A stretch of DNA of 64,000 nucleotides from VGBV01 sp963780395 (GCA_963780395.1 CAWABY010000012.1:25142-89141), one strand, 5' to 3'. Shown: positions 1 through 8,906, counted from the stretch's first letter. A program made the numbers and translations. The notes: a model not told the origin generated them from the letters alone.

Positions 1-362
1 TGCGCGCCACCGACGACGAGGGCGCCAGCGACACCGAGGCCCGCACCGTCCAGGTCGGCCCGGTCACGGTCGCCCCGCGCTGCCGCGGCTTCGCCGCAAC
101 CATCGTCGGCGGGGCGGCGAGCGAGCGGCTCAGCGGCACCCCCGGCGACGACGTGATCGCCGCGGGCGGCGGGCGCGACCGCGTGGCGGCCGGCGCCGGC
201 AACGACGTGGTCTGCGGCGGGGCGGGCCGGGACAGGCTGGCGGGAGGCCCCGGGGACGACGTGCTGAGCGGCCAGCAGGGCCGAGACCGCCTGCTCGGCG
301 GCAGGGGCAGCGACGCCTGCAACGGCGGCAAGGGCCGCGATCGCATCCGCTCCTGCCCGTAG
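1..362 (+). CDS. C-terminal end of a secreted PKD-like/RTX repeat protein (5' end outside window)
   Basis: The frame is open from base 3 to the TAG at 360. The first residues (RATDDEGASDTEARTVQV) read like the last strand of a PKD or Ig-like domain. They are followed by about six nonapeptide repeats of the RTX type (GGAGRDRLA, GGPGDDVLS, GGRGSD), which are known to bind calcium in exported proteins. Two cysteines, one in the array and one at the very end, resemble those in the other RTX tails of this window. The protein is probably extracellular. Its N-terminal catalytic or binding part lies upstream of the window, so no function can be given. Confidence 0.8.
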   Translation, partial: RATDDEGASDTEARTVQVGPVTVAPRCRGFAATIVGGAASERLSGTPGDDVIAAGGGRDRVAAGAGNDVVCGGAGRDRLAGGPGDDVLSGQQGRDRLLGGRGSDACNGGKGRDRIRSCP

Positions 363-396
363 CGCCGCTTAGAGTCGGGCAATCGCCGACGTCCCC

Positions 397-1893
397 CTGA
401 CAGACACCGATCTGCAGCGCCGGACGCGGATCCTGCTGACGGCGACGCTGGTCACCTCGAACCTGATCGGGGCGGCGATCGCGTTCGCGATCGCGAACTA
501 CGTGGTCCCCAGCGAGATCGCCGACACCGATTCGGTGCGCGAGGCCGACCTGATCGCCGTGGCGATCTACCTGCCGGCCGCCCTCATCGTCGGCGTGATC
601 TGGGGCAACCGCCGCGCCGCGACCGTGCGCGCGTTCCTGCGCGAGGAGCGGCCGCCGACGCCCGAGGAGCGTCGCGGCGTGCTGCGGGCCCCGCTGGGCG
701 TGGCCAAGATCAGTGGCGTCCTCTGGGGCGGCGCGGTCGTCCTCTTCGCGGTGTTGAACCTGACCTTCTCGCTCGAGGCCGCCTACAACGTCGCGGTCAC
801 GGTGGCGCTGGGAGGCATCACGACCTGCGCGATCGCCTACCTGCTGAGCGAGCGGCTGCTGCGCCCGACCGCCATCCGGGCGCTCGCGAGCGCCACCCCC
901 GAAGGGGCGGGCGTGCCCGGCGTCGCCACCCGCAGCGTGCTTTTCTGGGCGCTCGGCACCGGGGTGCCGCTGGTGGGGCTGCTGCTGGTGGCGCTCGGGG
1001 TGCTCTCGGGCGACGACAAGATCAGCGAGCAGCAGCTGGCGACCACCGTCGTCGTGTTCGCCGGGCTGGCGCTGGTGATCGGGCTCGGCGTCGGAGTGCT
1101 CGCCTCGCGCGCGACCGCCGACCCGATCATCTCGGTGCGCGACGCGCTGGCCGAGGTCGAGCGGGGCGAGCTCGACGTCGAGGTTCCCGTCTACGACGGC
1201 AGCGAGGTGGGGCAGCTTCAGGCCGGCTTCAACCGCATGGTCGCGGGGCTACGGGAGCGCGAGAAGATCCGCGAGACGTTCGGGACCTACGTCGACCGCG
1301 ACGTCGCCGAGCACATCCTCAGCGAGGAGGGCGCAGAGGGCCAGGAGGTCGAGGTGACGCTGATGTTCCTCGACGTCCGGGACTTCACCGGCTTCGCCGA
1401 GCGCGCAGCGCCGCGGGAGGTGGTCTCGACCCTGAACCGCCTGTTCGAGAGCGCCGTGCCGATCGTCCGCAGGCACGGCGGCCACGTGGACAAGTTCATC
1501 GGCGACGGCTTCCTGGCCGTGTTCGGCGCCCCCCGCCCCGCCTCCGACCACGCCGACCAGGCGCTGGCCGCCGCCCTGGAGATCGCCCGGGCGGTGGACG
1601 GGATGGAGGACCAGCGGCTGGAGATCGGCATCGGCCTCAACACGGGATCGGTTGTGGCCGGCAGCATCGGCGGAGCCGGGCGGCTCGAGTTCAGCGTCAT
1701 CGGCGACGCCGTCAACGTCGCCGCCCGCGTCGAGTCCGCCACGCGCGAGACCGGCGACGTGATCCTGCTCAGCGAGCGCACCCGCGAGCTGCTGCACGGC
1801 GAGCACGAGCTGGTCGAGCGCCCCGGGATCGAGCTGAAGGGGAAGAGCGCGCCGGCGACGCTCTACGCGCCCGTGTACGCGGGCCTGCGCTAG
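397..1893 (+). CDS. Membrane adenylate cyclase, six TM helices-HAMP-class III catalytic domain
   Basis: Makes cAMP from ATP on the cytoplasmic side of the membrane. Counting from the GTG at 502, helices lie near residues 10-30, 65-85, 95-118, 145-168 and 178-200. A HAMP linker follows at about 204-255 and the cyclase domain at 280-440. The metal-binding aspartates (LDVRDFTGF, near 291, and GDGFLAVFG, near 335), the adenine-selecting Lys (VDKFIGDG) and Asp (VIGDAVN), and the transition-state Asn/Arg (NVAAR) are all present. This is the architecture of mycobacterial Rv1318c/Rv3645-type cyclases, which have six helices. The sixth helix appears only if the frame is read upstream of 502, where no ATG, GTG or TTG exists. 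I therefore place the start at a CTG at 397 (LTDTDLQRRTRILL). GTG 502 is the conservative alternative. Confidence 0.85.
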   Translation: MTDTDLQRRTRILLTATLVTSNLIGAAIAFAIANYVVPSEIADTDSVREADLIAVAIYLPAALIVGVIWGNRRAATVRAFLREERPPTPEERRGVLRAPLGVAKISGVLWGGAVVLFAVLNLTFSLEAAYNVAVTVALGGITTCAIAYLLSERLLRPTAIRALASATPEGAGVPGVATRSVLFWALGTGVPLVGLLLVALGVLSGDDKISEQQLATTVVVFAGLALVIGLGVGVLASRATADPIISVRDALAEVERGELDVEVPVYDGSEVGQLQAGFNRMVAGLREREKIRETFGTYVDRDVAEHILSEEGAEGQEVEVTLMFLDVRDFTGFAERAAPREVVSTLNRLFESAVPIVRRHGGHVDKFIGDGFLAVFGAPRPASDHADQALAAALEIARAVDGMEDQRLEIGIGLNTGSVVAGSIGGAGRLEFSVIGDAVNVAARVESATRETGDVILLSERTRELLHGEHELVERPGIELKGKSAPATLYAPVYAGLR

Positions 1894-1896
1894 GAG

Positions 1897-3036
1897 CTAG
1901 AACCCGGAGGGGTGACGCGCGGTGAAGCCCGAGTTCGAGCGGGGGTCCGAGTGCCAGCGGGGTCCGGCGCCGCCCGAGGTGTCCCAGCGCAGGCCGGCGA
2001 CGTACATGTAGGCGTGGCCGTAGTTGGCGTAGACGGTGATCCAGTTGCCGGCCCCGGGCGAGCCCCAGCCCGTGAAGCCGCCTGAGTCGAGCGGGGTGCT
2101 GAGCAGGCCGCCGCCGTGCAGCGCGTAGCTGACCGCGCCCGAGCAGTCGTAGCCCGATGAGGTGAATGAGCCGTGGCCGCCGCCCCAGACGTAGGGGGTG
2201 TCGTTGATCTCGTTCGCGGCCTCGATCACGGCCTTGACGACGAGCGGCGCGTTGGGCGGCGCCACGGCGGTGTCGCCGACCAGGCTCGCCCGTTCGCCGG
2301 GGCCGGGGATCGAGGTGCCCAGCTCCTCCTCGAGGTCGGACTCGCGCGCCTGCAGCGCCGCCAGCGAGGCGGCCCGCTCCTGGCGCGCGGCCGTCAACTG
2401 CGCGTGCTGGTCCGCGAGCTGGGACTGGGTGACCTGCAACTCCCGTTGGCGGGTCACGACCTCGTCGCGGGCGGTCTTGATCCGCTCCTGGGCGTCGCGC
2501 AGCAGGGTCACGGACTGCTCGACCTCGGTGCGAAGCTCGGTCACGCGGCCGACCACGGCCTCGTCGTAGTTCTGGATGCGGTCGAGGTACTCGGCTTGGG
2601 TCAGCAGGTCCTCGAAGCTCGCCGAATCGAGGATGACGCTGAGCGTGTCCGGGCTCGAGGACTTGTAGATGCCGACCAGCAGCTTCTCGAGCGAGTCGAT
2701 CGCGCTCGCGAGCCGCACCCGCACCGCCTTCAGGTGCTCGCGCTCGGCGGTGAGCGCGGCGTTGGCCTGGTCCAGCTGGGCCTGGCGGCGGTCGAGCTCG
2801 GCCTGGACGGTGGCGGCCCTGGCTCGCAGCGCCGCCTCCTGGCCGATCAGCTGGTCGATCTCGGCGTTCTGGCGGTCGATCGTCGCCTGCAGGCCCCCCT
2901 GCTGGTCGACGTTCGCCTCGAGCTCGTCGAGCTTGCCCTCGAGCTCGCCGGTGGCGTCCTGCGCCGGCGCGCTGGTGGCCACGCCCAGGGCGCAGAGCGC
3001 GATCAGGGCGAAAAGTGGGAACACGAGCCGGCGCAC
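1897..3036 (-). CDS. Secreted coiled-coil NlpC/P60-like peptidoglycan hydrolase
   Basis: Residues 1-25 form a signal peptide ending near SAPAQ. Residues 28-235 are a long, charged coiled coil rich in Gln, Glu and Arg. The C-terminal domain (about 265-379) has the NlpC/P60 layout: YVWGGG, the catalytic Cys in YDCSGAVSYAL, and a His in the strand YGHAYMYVAGLRWDTSG. This matches PcsB/RipA-like hydrolases, in which a coiled coil controls an endopeptidase that cuts peptide stems of peptidoglycan. The third catalytic residue is not obvious. The gene converges on the cyclase with only 3 nt between the stop codons. It is transcribed divergently from the hydrolase at 3131 across 94 bp. Confidence 0.8.
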   Translation of the reverse strand: MRRLVFPLFALIALCALGVATSAPAQDATGELEGKLDELEANVDQQGGLQATIDRQNAEIDQLIGQEAALRARAATVQAELDRRQAQLDQANAALTAEREHLKAVRVRLASAIDSLEKLLVGIYKSSSPDTLSVILDSASFEDLLTQAEYLDRIQNYDEAVVGRVTELRTEVEQSVTLLRDAQERIKTARDEVVTRQRELQVTQSQLADQHAQLTAARQERAASLAALQARESDLEEELGTSIPGPGERASLVGDTAVAPPNAPLVVKAVIEAANEINDTPYVWGGGHGSFTSSGYDCSGAVSYALHGGGLLSTPLDSGGFTGWGSPGAGNWITVYANYGHAYMYVAGLRWDTSGGAGPRWHSDPRSNSGFTARHPSGF

Positions 3037-3130
3037 GGGCGCGAGGCTACACGTTCTCCTTCAAATGTCAGCGACCCTTAATACTTTCTGCAAGACGTCT
3101 TGCGTGGCCGACTTGCGTACGCTGAGGTCA

Positions 3131-4042
3131 ATGGAAGGGCGAGAAGAGCGCTTCTGCGACGTCGGCCGCGGCATCAGCCTCTGCTACGACGAGTTCGGGG
3201 ACCCTAACGACCCGCCGCTGCTGCTGGTCATGGGGCTGGCGACCCAGATGATCGCCTGGCACGAGGACTTCTGCGGGGGGCTCGCCGAGCGCGGGTTTCG
3301 GGTGATCCGCTTCGACAACCGCGACATCGGACGATCCACGCACATGGAATTCCGCCCCCCCACCCCGGGCCAGATGCTGCGCCGCCACTGCGTGCCGGGC
3401 CAGTACACGCTCTCCGACATGGCCCAGGACACCGCCGGCCTGATCGGCGAGCTGGGCCTGGCGCCGGCGCACGTGGCCGGGGTCTCGATGGGCGGCATGA
3501 TCGGCCAGACGCTGGCCGCCGAGCACCCCGAGCTGGTGCGCTCGCTGACCTCGATCATGTCCACGACCGGCAACCGCTGGCGCGGCCAGCCCTCGCCCAG
3601 CGTCTACCGCTATCTGCTGCGCCCGCCGCCGACGGACCGCCAGGGCTTCATCGATCGCGCCACCGAGATCTTCGGGATCGTCGGGTCGACGGGATTCGAG
3701 AACGACCCCAAACACCTCCGCGAGTACACCGAGCGCAGCTACGACCGCGGCCACAGCATCGCCGGCGGCGCACGCCAGCTGGGAGCGATCATCGCCTCGG
3801 GCGACCGCACCCGTCAGCTCGCCGGGATCGAGGCGCCGACCCTGGTCATCCACGGAACGGTGGACCGGCTGATCCGCCCCTCGGGCGGCCGGGCCACGGC
3901 GCGGGCGATCCCGGGCGCGAAGCTGATGATGGTCGAGGGCATGGGCCACGACCTGCCCCGCGGTGCTTGGCCCAGGCTGATCGACGCGATCAGCGACCAC
4001 GCCAAGGCGGCCGACGCCGCCCGCGAGCCGGTCCGCGCCTAG
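3131..4042 (+). CDS. Alpha/beta-fold hydrolase
   Basis: A 303-residue cytoplasmic serine hydrolase with no signal peptide. The nucleophile elbow is GVSMGG (Ser near 123), the acid is Asp in HGTVDRLI, and the histidine is in EGMGHDLP, giving a complete triad. The oxyanion-side motif is VMGLATQ, and FDNRDIGRS is characteristic of the RdmC/DhmA-like esterase branch. The frame is open further upstream, but ATG 3131 is preferred because GAGG sits 5-6 nt before it and the protein-like sequence starts there. The substrate cannot be inferred. The downstream neighbour is a crotonase on the opposite strand, 3 nt away. Confidence 0.85.
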   Translation: MEGREERFCDVGRGISLCYDEFGDPNDPPLLLVMGLATQMIAWHEDFCGGLAERGFRVIRFDNRDIGRSTHMEFRPPTPGQMLRRHCVPGQYTLSDMAQDTAGLIGELGLAPAHVAGVSMGGMIGQTLAAEHPELVRSLTSIMSTTGNRWRGQPSPSVYRYLLRPPPTDRQGFIDRATEIFGIVGSTGFENDPKHLREYTERSYDRGHSIAGGARQLGAIIASGDRTRQLAGIEAPTLVIHGTVDRLIRPSGGRATARAIPGAKLMMVEGMGHDLPRGAWPRLIDAISDHAKAADAAREPVRA

Positions 4043-4045
4043 TCC

Positions 4046-4774
4046 CTATCCGGGTGCGCCCAGCGCCTTCGCGACGGCCTCGAGCTGGGCGGGCGAGCCG
4101 ATCAGGGCGCGCTGCAGCTCCTCCTCCAAGGCGAGGCCGTCACGCCGTCCGAGCTCGGGCGCCTCGCCCAGCAGCCGCTTGGCGGAGCGGATCGCATCGG
4201 GTGAGCTGTCGGCGATCCGGGTCGCCAGCTCATGGGCCTCCGCAAGGGGATCGTCGACGACGCGGGTGAGCAGGCCCAGCTCGGCTGCCTCGGCGGCCTC
4301 GACCACGCGGCCGGTGTAGACCAGCTCGCGGGCGACGTCGTCCCGAACCAGGCCGGGCAGCGTCTGGCTCAGTCCCATGTCGGGAATCAGGCCGTAGCGG
4401 ATCTCCATCACCGAGAAGCGCGTGTCGGGCGCGGCCAGGCGCATGTCCGCCGCCAGCGCCAGCTGGGCCCCGCCGCCGAGCGCGTTCCCGTGCAGCGCCG
4501 CGATCACCGGGACCGGCAGCGAGCGCCAGCCGTGAGCGGCGCGCTGGGCGAAGTTCTCGTCCTCGCCCTCGCGGCGCTCGAGGCCGAGCAGGTCCTGATC
4601 GGGATTCGCCATGAAGCTCTTGAAGTCCAGCCCGGCGCAGAAGCTCGGCCCCTCGCCCGAGAGCACGACCGCGCGGGCCTCCTCGGAGGCGGCGACCTCG
4701 TCGATCGCCGCGTTCAGCGCCTCGAACATCGCCCAATCGAGCCCGTTGTGCTTGTCGCCGCGCGTCAGCCGCAC
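4046..4774 (-). CDS. Enoyl-CoA hydratase/isomerase (crotonase) family protein
   Basis: Crotonase fold acting on acyl-CoA esters. The CoA-oxyanion motifs are FCAGLDFKSF (residues about 46-55) and GNALGGGAQLALAADMRLA (about 95-113). ARFSVMEIRYGLIPDMG carries the position usually occupied by a catalytic Glu, here followed by Asp. The GTG at 4774 is the first recognised start, but the same frame upstream reads VKLSVADGVADV, the normal first strand of the family. The true N-terminus is therefore probably 10-14 residues longer and lies in the 42 nt after the stop of the upstream esterase. The two genes are probably co-transcribed. Hydratase and isomerase cannot be told apart here. Confidence 0.85.
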   Translation of the reverse strand: MRLTRGDKHNGLDWAMFEALNAAIDEVAASEEARAVVLSGEGPSFCAGLDFKSFMANPDQDLLGLERREGEDENFAQRAAHGWRSLPVPVIAALHGNALGGGAQLALAADMRLAAPDTRFSVMEIRYGLIPDMGLSQTLPGLVRDDVARELVYTGRVVEAAEAAELGLLTRVVDDPLAEAHELATRIADSSPDAIRSAKRLLGEAPELGRRDGLALEEELQRALIGSPAQLEAVAKALGAPG

Positions 4775-4815
4775 GTCGGCGACGCCGTCGGCGACCGAGA
4801 GCTTGACCCTGTCGG

Positions 4816-6226
4816 CTATTTCTTGCCCTTCTTGCCGCGCTCCGGCGGGTCGATGATCTTCCGCAGGAAGTCGTCCACGGTCTTGTAGAAGCGGTTCGTC
4901 TTCGGGGCGGCGATCAGCGGATCGAGGTGGGCCTGCTCGGACTCGGCGTTGACCAGGACCGACTCCTTCTTGGTGGTCTTGGAGCGGTTGATCAGGTTGC
5001 GCCCGCCCTGCAGCACGCGGCCGCCGGTGAGGTTGGTCTGGATCACGTACAGCGGGTCGTCGATCTTGTTGGTGTGGAGCAGGCGGAGGCCGAGGAAGTT
5101 GGCGGCCTCAGTCGGGTCCATGGCGCTGGCTGCGTCGGTGTCGATCGTGAGCCGCCGCGGGAAGTACCACTCCACCCCGTTGGCGGGCTCCTGGCCGAAG
5201 GTCGCGGCCAGGCGGGCGACGGGTGAGACGCCGCCGTCGACCCACGGCCGCGGGTCCCCCGAGGACGCCAGCGCTCCGCCGTTCATGTGGATCAGCGCCA
5301 GGTTCGCCGGCGAGGTGTCCTGGTCGAAGGCGTGGCCGAAGAGCCCCGTCGTGGTCACGGGGACCGGCGGGTTGAACTGCGGCGGCAGCAGCGCGAAGCC
5401 CTGCAGCGTCGATGCCGAGGAGCTGGGCGCCAGGCGCGCGTAGATGCCGCCGACTTCGGCGAACAGCCCCGTGATCTCGGGGATCCCGAAGCCGAGCAGG
5501 TCGGCGAAGGGGTTGCCGGTGCTGAGGTCGTCGATCGCGGCCTGCGTCTCGGCCAGGGAATCGAGCGAGTCGAAGCTGCCCAGCAGGCCGCCGTCGATCG
5601 CGACCATGCCGACGATGTCCTTGTAGCCGGGACGCCCGTTGAAGTCCCAGGCGGCGTAGGCGGTGGTCAGCGAGGCGCCCAGAGAGTGCCCGCCGAGGAT
5701 GACCTTGCGCTTGCCCTTGGCGCGAGCCTTGAGCACGACGGCGCGCGCGTCCTGGAGGGCGACCTGCATCCCCCATTGGCGGGCGTAGGGGTGCGAGGAG
5801 CCGTTGACGAAGGTGTGGTGGGTGGGCGGCGTGGCGCCGTCCAGGTAGCCGAGGTAGTAGTCGAACATCTCCTGCAGGCTCTTCTCGCCCCGCAGCGTCT
5901 GGGCGAACATCGTCGTGTCCTCGAGCGCCTGCGAGCGGCGGTCAATCGCCCAGACCTGGAGGTCCGGCCACGTGCTTGACCAGGTATCGGGCGACGAGGG
6001 TGAAGTTGCCCGAGCCGGCGATCGTGCCCGGCATCAGCACCAGCACGTGCTTGCCGTTCTTGGGGCCGTACTTGTCCACCCAGACCTGGTTGAACTGCGC
6101 CGGACCGGGCCCGGCCGGCGTCGGCACGGTCACCCTCGCCTCGCGCGCGGCCGCGGGGACCGCCAGCGCGAGCATCAGCGCGCCCGTCAAGGTGAGCGCG
6201 ATTGCGAAGCGACGACGGCGATTCAT
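4816..6226 (-). CDS. Secreted alpha/beta-hydrolase (esterase/lipase-like), split by one frameshift
   Basis: The N-terminal part (6226 to about 5970) has a clear signal peptide (MNRRRRFAIALTLTGALML, cleavage near AAA), then the strand VLVLMPGTIAGSGNF. The frame then breaks at a stop at 5942. The remaining 370 residues continue in another frame down to 4816. They carry the nucleophile elbow GGHSLGAS and a candidate His near LLHTN. Removing one G near 5969 (GTGGCCGG to GTGCCGG) restores continuous sequence (KHVPDLQVWAIDRRSQ), so this is one gene of about 468 residues. The indel may be a sequencing error or a real inactivation. The C-terminus is lysine-rich (GKKGKK). The crotonase follows 42 nt downstream. 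Confidence 0.75.
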
Positions 6227-6275
6227 GCCTCTCCTCCTCTGCCTTTCCCTGAAGTCCGTCCCTGGAGGCGGCAGC

Positions 6276-7001
6276 CTAGCGGCCAGCGCGCAGGATGGAG
6301 GCGTGGACCTCGCCTGTGGAGCCGACGATCCACTGCATGGGACCGTCCTTCAGCAGCGCCGCCGGCCCCGGCAGGGCGGGATCGCGGTGCTCGACCTCGC
6401 CGTCGAAGCTCTCGGGCTCGGCCGCGCCCAGAAACCCCTGCTCAGGCGGGGCCCAGTAGTGCGAGTTGTTGACGTGCCCGGCGATGTCGAGGTCGGTGGC
6501 GCGAAACGGCCACGGCTCCCGCTCCGCGCCCTCGGGGGGATCCGGGTGGCGGACGCGGACGTTGGCGTCGCGCTCGCCGGCCGTCTCGGCATAGGCGTGG
6601 CGGAACTCGTCGGAGAAGCGCTGCGGGCGCCGTCCCTGCGGGTCGAAGCAGATCCAGCGGCTGACCGCCTGCACCTCGGAGCCCTCGCCGCGGATCGAGG
6701 TCCGTCGCTCGGCCGAGAAGCGGCCGATGCCGCTGCAGAAGGTGCTCAGCGACAGGCGTTGGCCGTAGCGCGGGAAGGCTCCGACGCTGATCCTGGTCCG
6801 GCGCACGATCCAGACCCCCACCCCGTCGAATCCGGCGTCCTGCAGGTCCCCGCGGGCGATCTCCTGGAGCCAGCGGGCGATCGCGTCCAGGCGCGAGCGC
6901 CCGGTGCCGGTGACGTCGGCGACCTCAGGCGTGAGCGAGGCCTCGAACACGCGCCCCGAGGCCGGCTCAGGCACGAAATCCATCATCTCGACGGTGGTCA
7001 T
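6276..7001 (-). CDS. Acyl-ACP thioesterase-like double-hotdog protein
   Basis: A 241-residue protein with two tandem hotdog domains. The first (about 15-130) contains the helix region ARWLQEIARGDLQDAG. The second (about 150-235) carries the FatA/FatB-type signature ATDLDIAGHVNNSHYW, with Asp, His and Asn in the arrangement used to hydrolyse acyl thioesters. Bacterial members release fatty acids from acyl-ACP. The natural acyl chain is not deducible. ATG 7001 follows a short leader and is divergent from the zinc-ribbon gene at 7134. Confidence 0.75.
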   Translation of the reverse strand: MTTVEMMDFVPEPASGRVFEASLTPEVADVTGTGRSRLDAIARWLQEIARGDLQDAGFDGVGVWIVRRTRISVGAFPRYGQRLSLSTFCSGIGRFSAERRTSIRGEGSEVQAVSRWICFDPQGRRPQRFSDEFRHAYAETAGERDANVRVRHPDPPEGAEREPWPFRATDLDIAGHVNNSHYWAPPEQGFLGAAEPESFDGEVEHRDPALPGPAALLKDGPMQWIVGSTGEVHASILRAGR

Positions 7002-7133
7002 CCGGCTACTTTGATACCTTGTTATGCGTAAGCGTCGAGGTCCAGGGCCTCGACAGAATCTGCAGTGTTTCGCGAGTCACCGCTTGATCGGCACCTTCGC
7101 GAACGCTTCTTTCGACCCGCGGAGGTAATAACT

Positions 7134-7523
7134 ATGCCCGAGGCCACCACACAGGACATTGCGCCCATCAAGGCGCCCCGCTCGCGCTCATGGCGCTGCT
7201 CTGACTGCAAGGTCAGCGTCAGCTTCGCCGCGAACCGGGCGCCCGTGCAGCCCGACGGCTGGGTCAAGAAGAGCAACAAGTGGATCTGCCTGCGCTGTCA
7301 GCGCGAGCGGGTCATGGATCGCGCCGCCTCGGGCCGCGGCGCCGACGGCTGGGCGTCGCGCCGCGAGGCGCTGATGGAGTTCGAGCTGCTTCGCACCCCG
7401 GACGAGTCCGACGTCGTGATCGCCAAGCGGGCCAACTGCTCCACCGGTCACGTGCGCAAGGCGCGCCAGGGCCTGAAGGCCTCGGGCAAGCTGCCGAAGC
7501 GCGGCAGCAAGCAAGCTGCCTAG
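7134..7523 (+). CDS. Zinc-ribbon protein with a possible helix-turn-helix segment
   Basis: A 129-residue basic protein not recognised from a named family. Residues 20-62 contain WRCSDC and WICLRC, two CxxC knuckles about 30 residues apart that can hold one zinc. The C-terminal part contains DVVIAKRANCSTGHVRKAR, which looks like the second and third helices of a helix-turn-helix. It ends in a Lys/Arg-rich tail. The start is ATG 7134 because a strong GGAGG lies 8 nt before it; the frame is open upstream to 7065 without a ribosome site. The protein could bind DNA or RNA, but this is inference from composition. Confidence 0.7.
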   Translation: MPEATTQDIAPIKAPRSRSWRCSDCKVSVSFAANRAPVQPDGWVKKSNKWICLRCQRERVMDRAASGRGADGWASRREALMEFELLRTPDESDVVIAKRANCSTGHVRKARQGLKASGKLPKRGSKQAA

Positions 7524-7564
7524 CTAGGGGCCGCAAGAGGCGCGGTCGCGTAACCTTGCCGGCG

Positions 7565-8842
7565 GTGAGGGCAAGGATCGCAGCGGTCATCGCGGTCGCA
7601 GTGGCGGGGACGGCATTGGCGGCGAGCAGCGCAAGCGCTGCCGTCACGCCCAACCCGTGGCTGGAGAACCGCTTCCTCAACATCGCCCATCAGGGCGGCG
7701 AGGACGAGGCGCCGTCGAACACGATGTACGCGTTCAAGTCGGCGGTCAACGAGGCCCACGCCGACATGCTCGAGCTCGACGTGCACCTGACCAAGGACGG
7801 GCAGCTGGTCGTCCTGCACGACGACACCTTCACGCGGACCTCATGCCTGCCCTCGCTGTGTCCCGGGCCGAACTCCTCGACCGAGCTCCAGCGCCCCGCC
7901 TCGCAGATCCGCGACATGACGCTGGCCGAGGTGCAGGCGCTCGACGCCGGCTACTGGTTCCGCCCCAACACCTACTCCCACGACTACTCGCTGCCGGACT
8001 CGGCCTACCCCTTCCGCGACATCCGCACCGGCGCCAAGGCGGCGCCGAAGGGCTACACGGCCGAGGACTTCCGGGTCCCGACGCTGGCGGAGGTGCTCAA
8101 GGCCTTCCCCTTCACCCCGATCAACATCGAGATCAAGATGCCGAAGAGCTATGACCCGCCGAACCCCTACGACGAGACCTGCGGCAACGGCGACGGCCAG
8201 CCTCCGGGCGAGCTCTGCGACGACCTCGACCTGACATCGCCCACGACCAAGGCGCTGGCGGCGACCCTGAACGACACCTACCGCCAGCTGACCGGCAAAC
8301 AGAAGAAGAAGTTCAAGCGCTGCAAGGCGAAGGCAAAGGCCAAGGGCGCGGCGACGGCCGCGAAGTGCCGCAAGCCGAAGCGGCGCCTGCGCGACGACCT
8401 GATCGCGGTCTCCTTCGCCCAGGACCCGATGGTCGAGTTCGCCTCGCTCGCCCCGCACGTGTACCGCGCCCCGAGTCTCGAGTCGCTCTACAACCACATC
8501 ATCCTGAGCGAGCCGCTCGTGCCCGACCCCGTCGCCTTCCAGGTGCCGCCGGTGTTCGGCGGCATCCTGGTCCCCGAGCTGCTGATGGGGTCCTACGACG
8601 CGCACTCCAAGGGCTACGCCGTCCACATCTGGACCGACGGCGATGACGATGAGACCGTCGAGAGCTACAGCAAGCTCGTCGGTCTGGGCGTCGACGGGAT
8701 CATGACCACGAGCCCGCGCTTCCTGAACGACTACCTCTGCAGCTCGGGCGTCAAGCACCCGGACGGCAGCAGCCGCTGCAAGCCCCACAAGAAGAAGAAG
8801 AAGAAGAAGAAGAAGAAGAAGAAAAAGGGCAAGAAGGGCTAG
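7565..8842 (+). CDS. Secreted glycerophosphodiester phosphodiesterase with a poly-lysine tail
   Basis: Hydrolyses glycerophosphodiesters outside the cytoplasm. Residues 1-27 are a signal peptide ending in SASA. The GDPD core shows AHQGGEDEAPSNT, LELDVHLTKDG, VVLHDDTF, INIEIKM and the closing strand GVDGIMTTSP, so the metal ligands (Glu/Asp) and general acid/base His are present. A roughly 35-residue insertion rich in Lys and Arg with two cysteines interrupts the barrel after about residue 240. The C-terminus is 13 consecutive lysines followed by GKKG. GTG 7565 is chosen as the start because the signal peptide follows directly; TTG 7556 is possible. The basic segments may tether the enzyme to anionic cell-wall polymers (inference). 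Confidence 0.85.
   Translation: MRARIAAVIAVAVAGTALAASSASAAVTPNPWLENRFLNIAHQGGEDEAPSNTMYAFKSAVNEAHADMLELDVHLTKDGQLVVLHDDTFTRTSCLPSLCPGPNSSTELQRPASQIRDMTLAEVQALDAGYWFRPNTYSHDYSLPDSAYPFRDIRTGAKAAPKGYTAEDFRVPTLAEVLKAFPFTPINIEIKMPKSYDPPNPYDETCGNGDGQPPGELCDDLDLTSPTTKALAATLNDTYRQLTGKQKKKFKRCKAKAKAKGAATAAKCRKPKRRLRDDLIAVSFAQDPMVEFASLAPHVYRAPSLESLYNHIILSEPLVPDPVAFQVPPVFGGILVPELLMGSYDAHSKGYAVHIWTDGDDDETVESYSKLVGLGVDGIMTTSPRFLNDYLCSSGVKHPDGSSRCKPHKKKKKKKKKKKKKGKKG
8789..8827 (+). repeat. AAG microsatellite coding for 13 lysines
   Basis: Thirteen lysine codons, twelve AAG and one AAA, at the 3' end of the GDPD gene. Such a run is prone to slippage, so tail length may vary between strains. Confidence 0.9.
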
Positions 8843-8854
8843 GGCCGCCCGGCT

Positions 8855-8904
8855 CTCATCGGATTCTCATCTGACGCTGGAAGCCTGCGTAAATGAGGCT
8901 CATC
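8855..8904 (+). promoter_or_regulatory. CTCATC boxes with 11-bp phasing upstream of the response regulator
   Basis: CTCATC occurs at 8855-8860, 8866-8871 and 8899-8904. The first two are 11 bp apart and the third is 33 bp (three turns) further on. The last box overlaps the ribosome-binding region of the response regulator and lies inside the palindrome ATGAGGCTCAT. The spacing fits tandem binding by an OmpR/PhoB-type regulator, so the system may control itself (inference). Confidence 0.6.
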
Positions 8905-8906
8905 CG

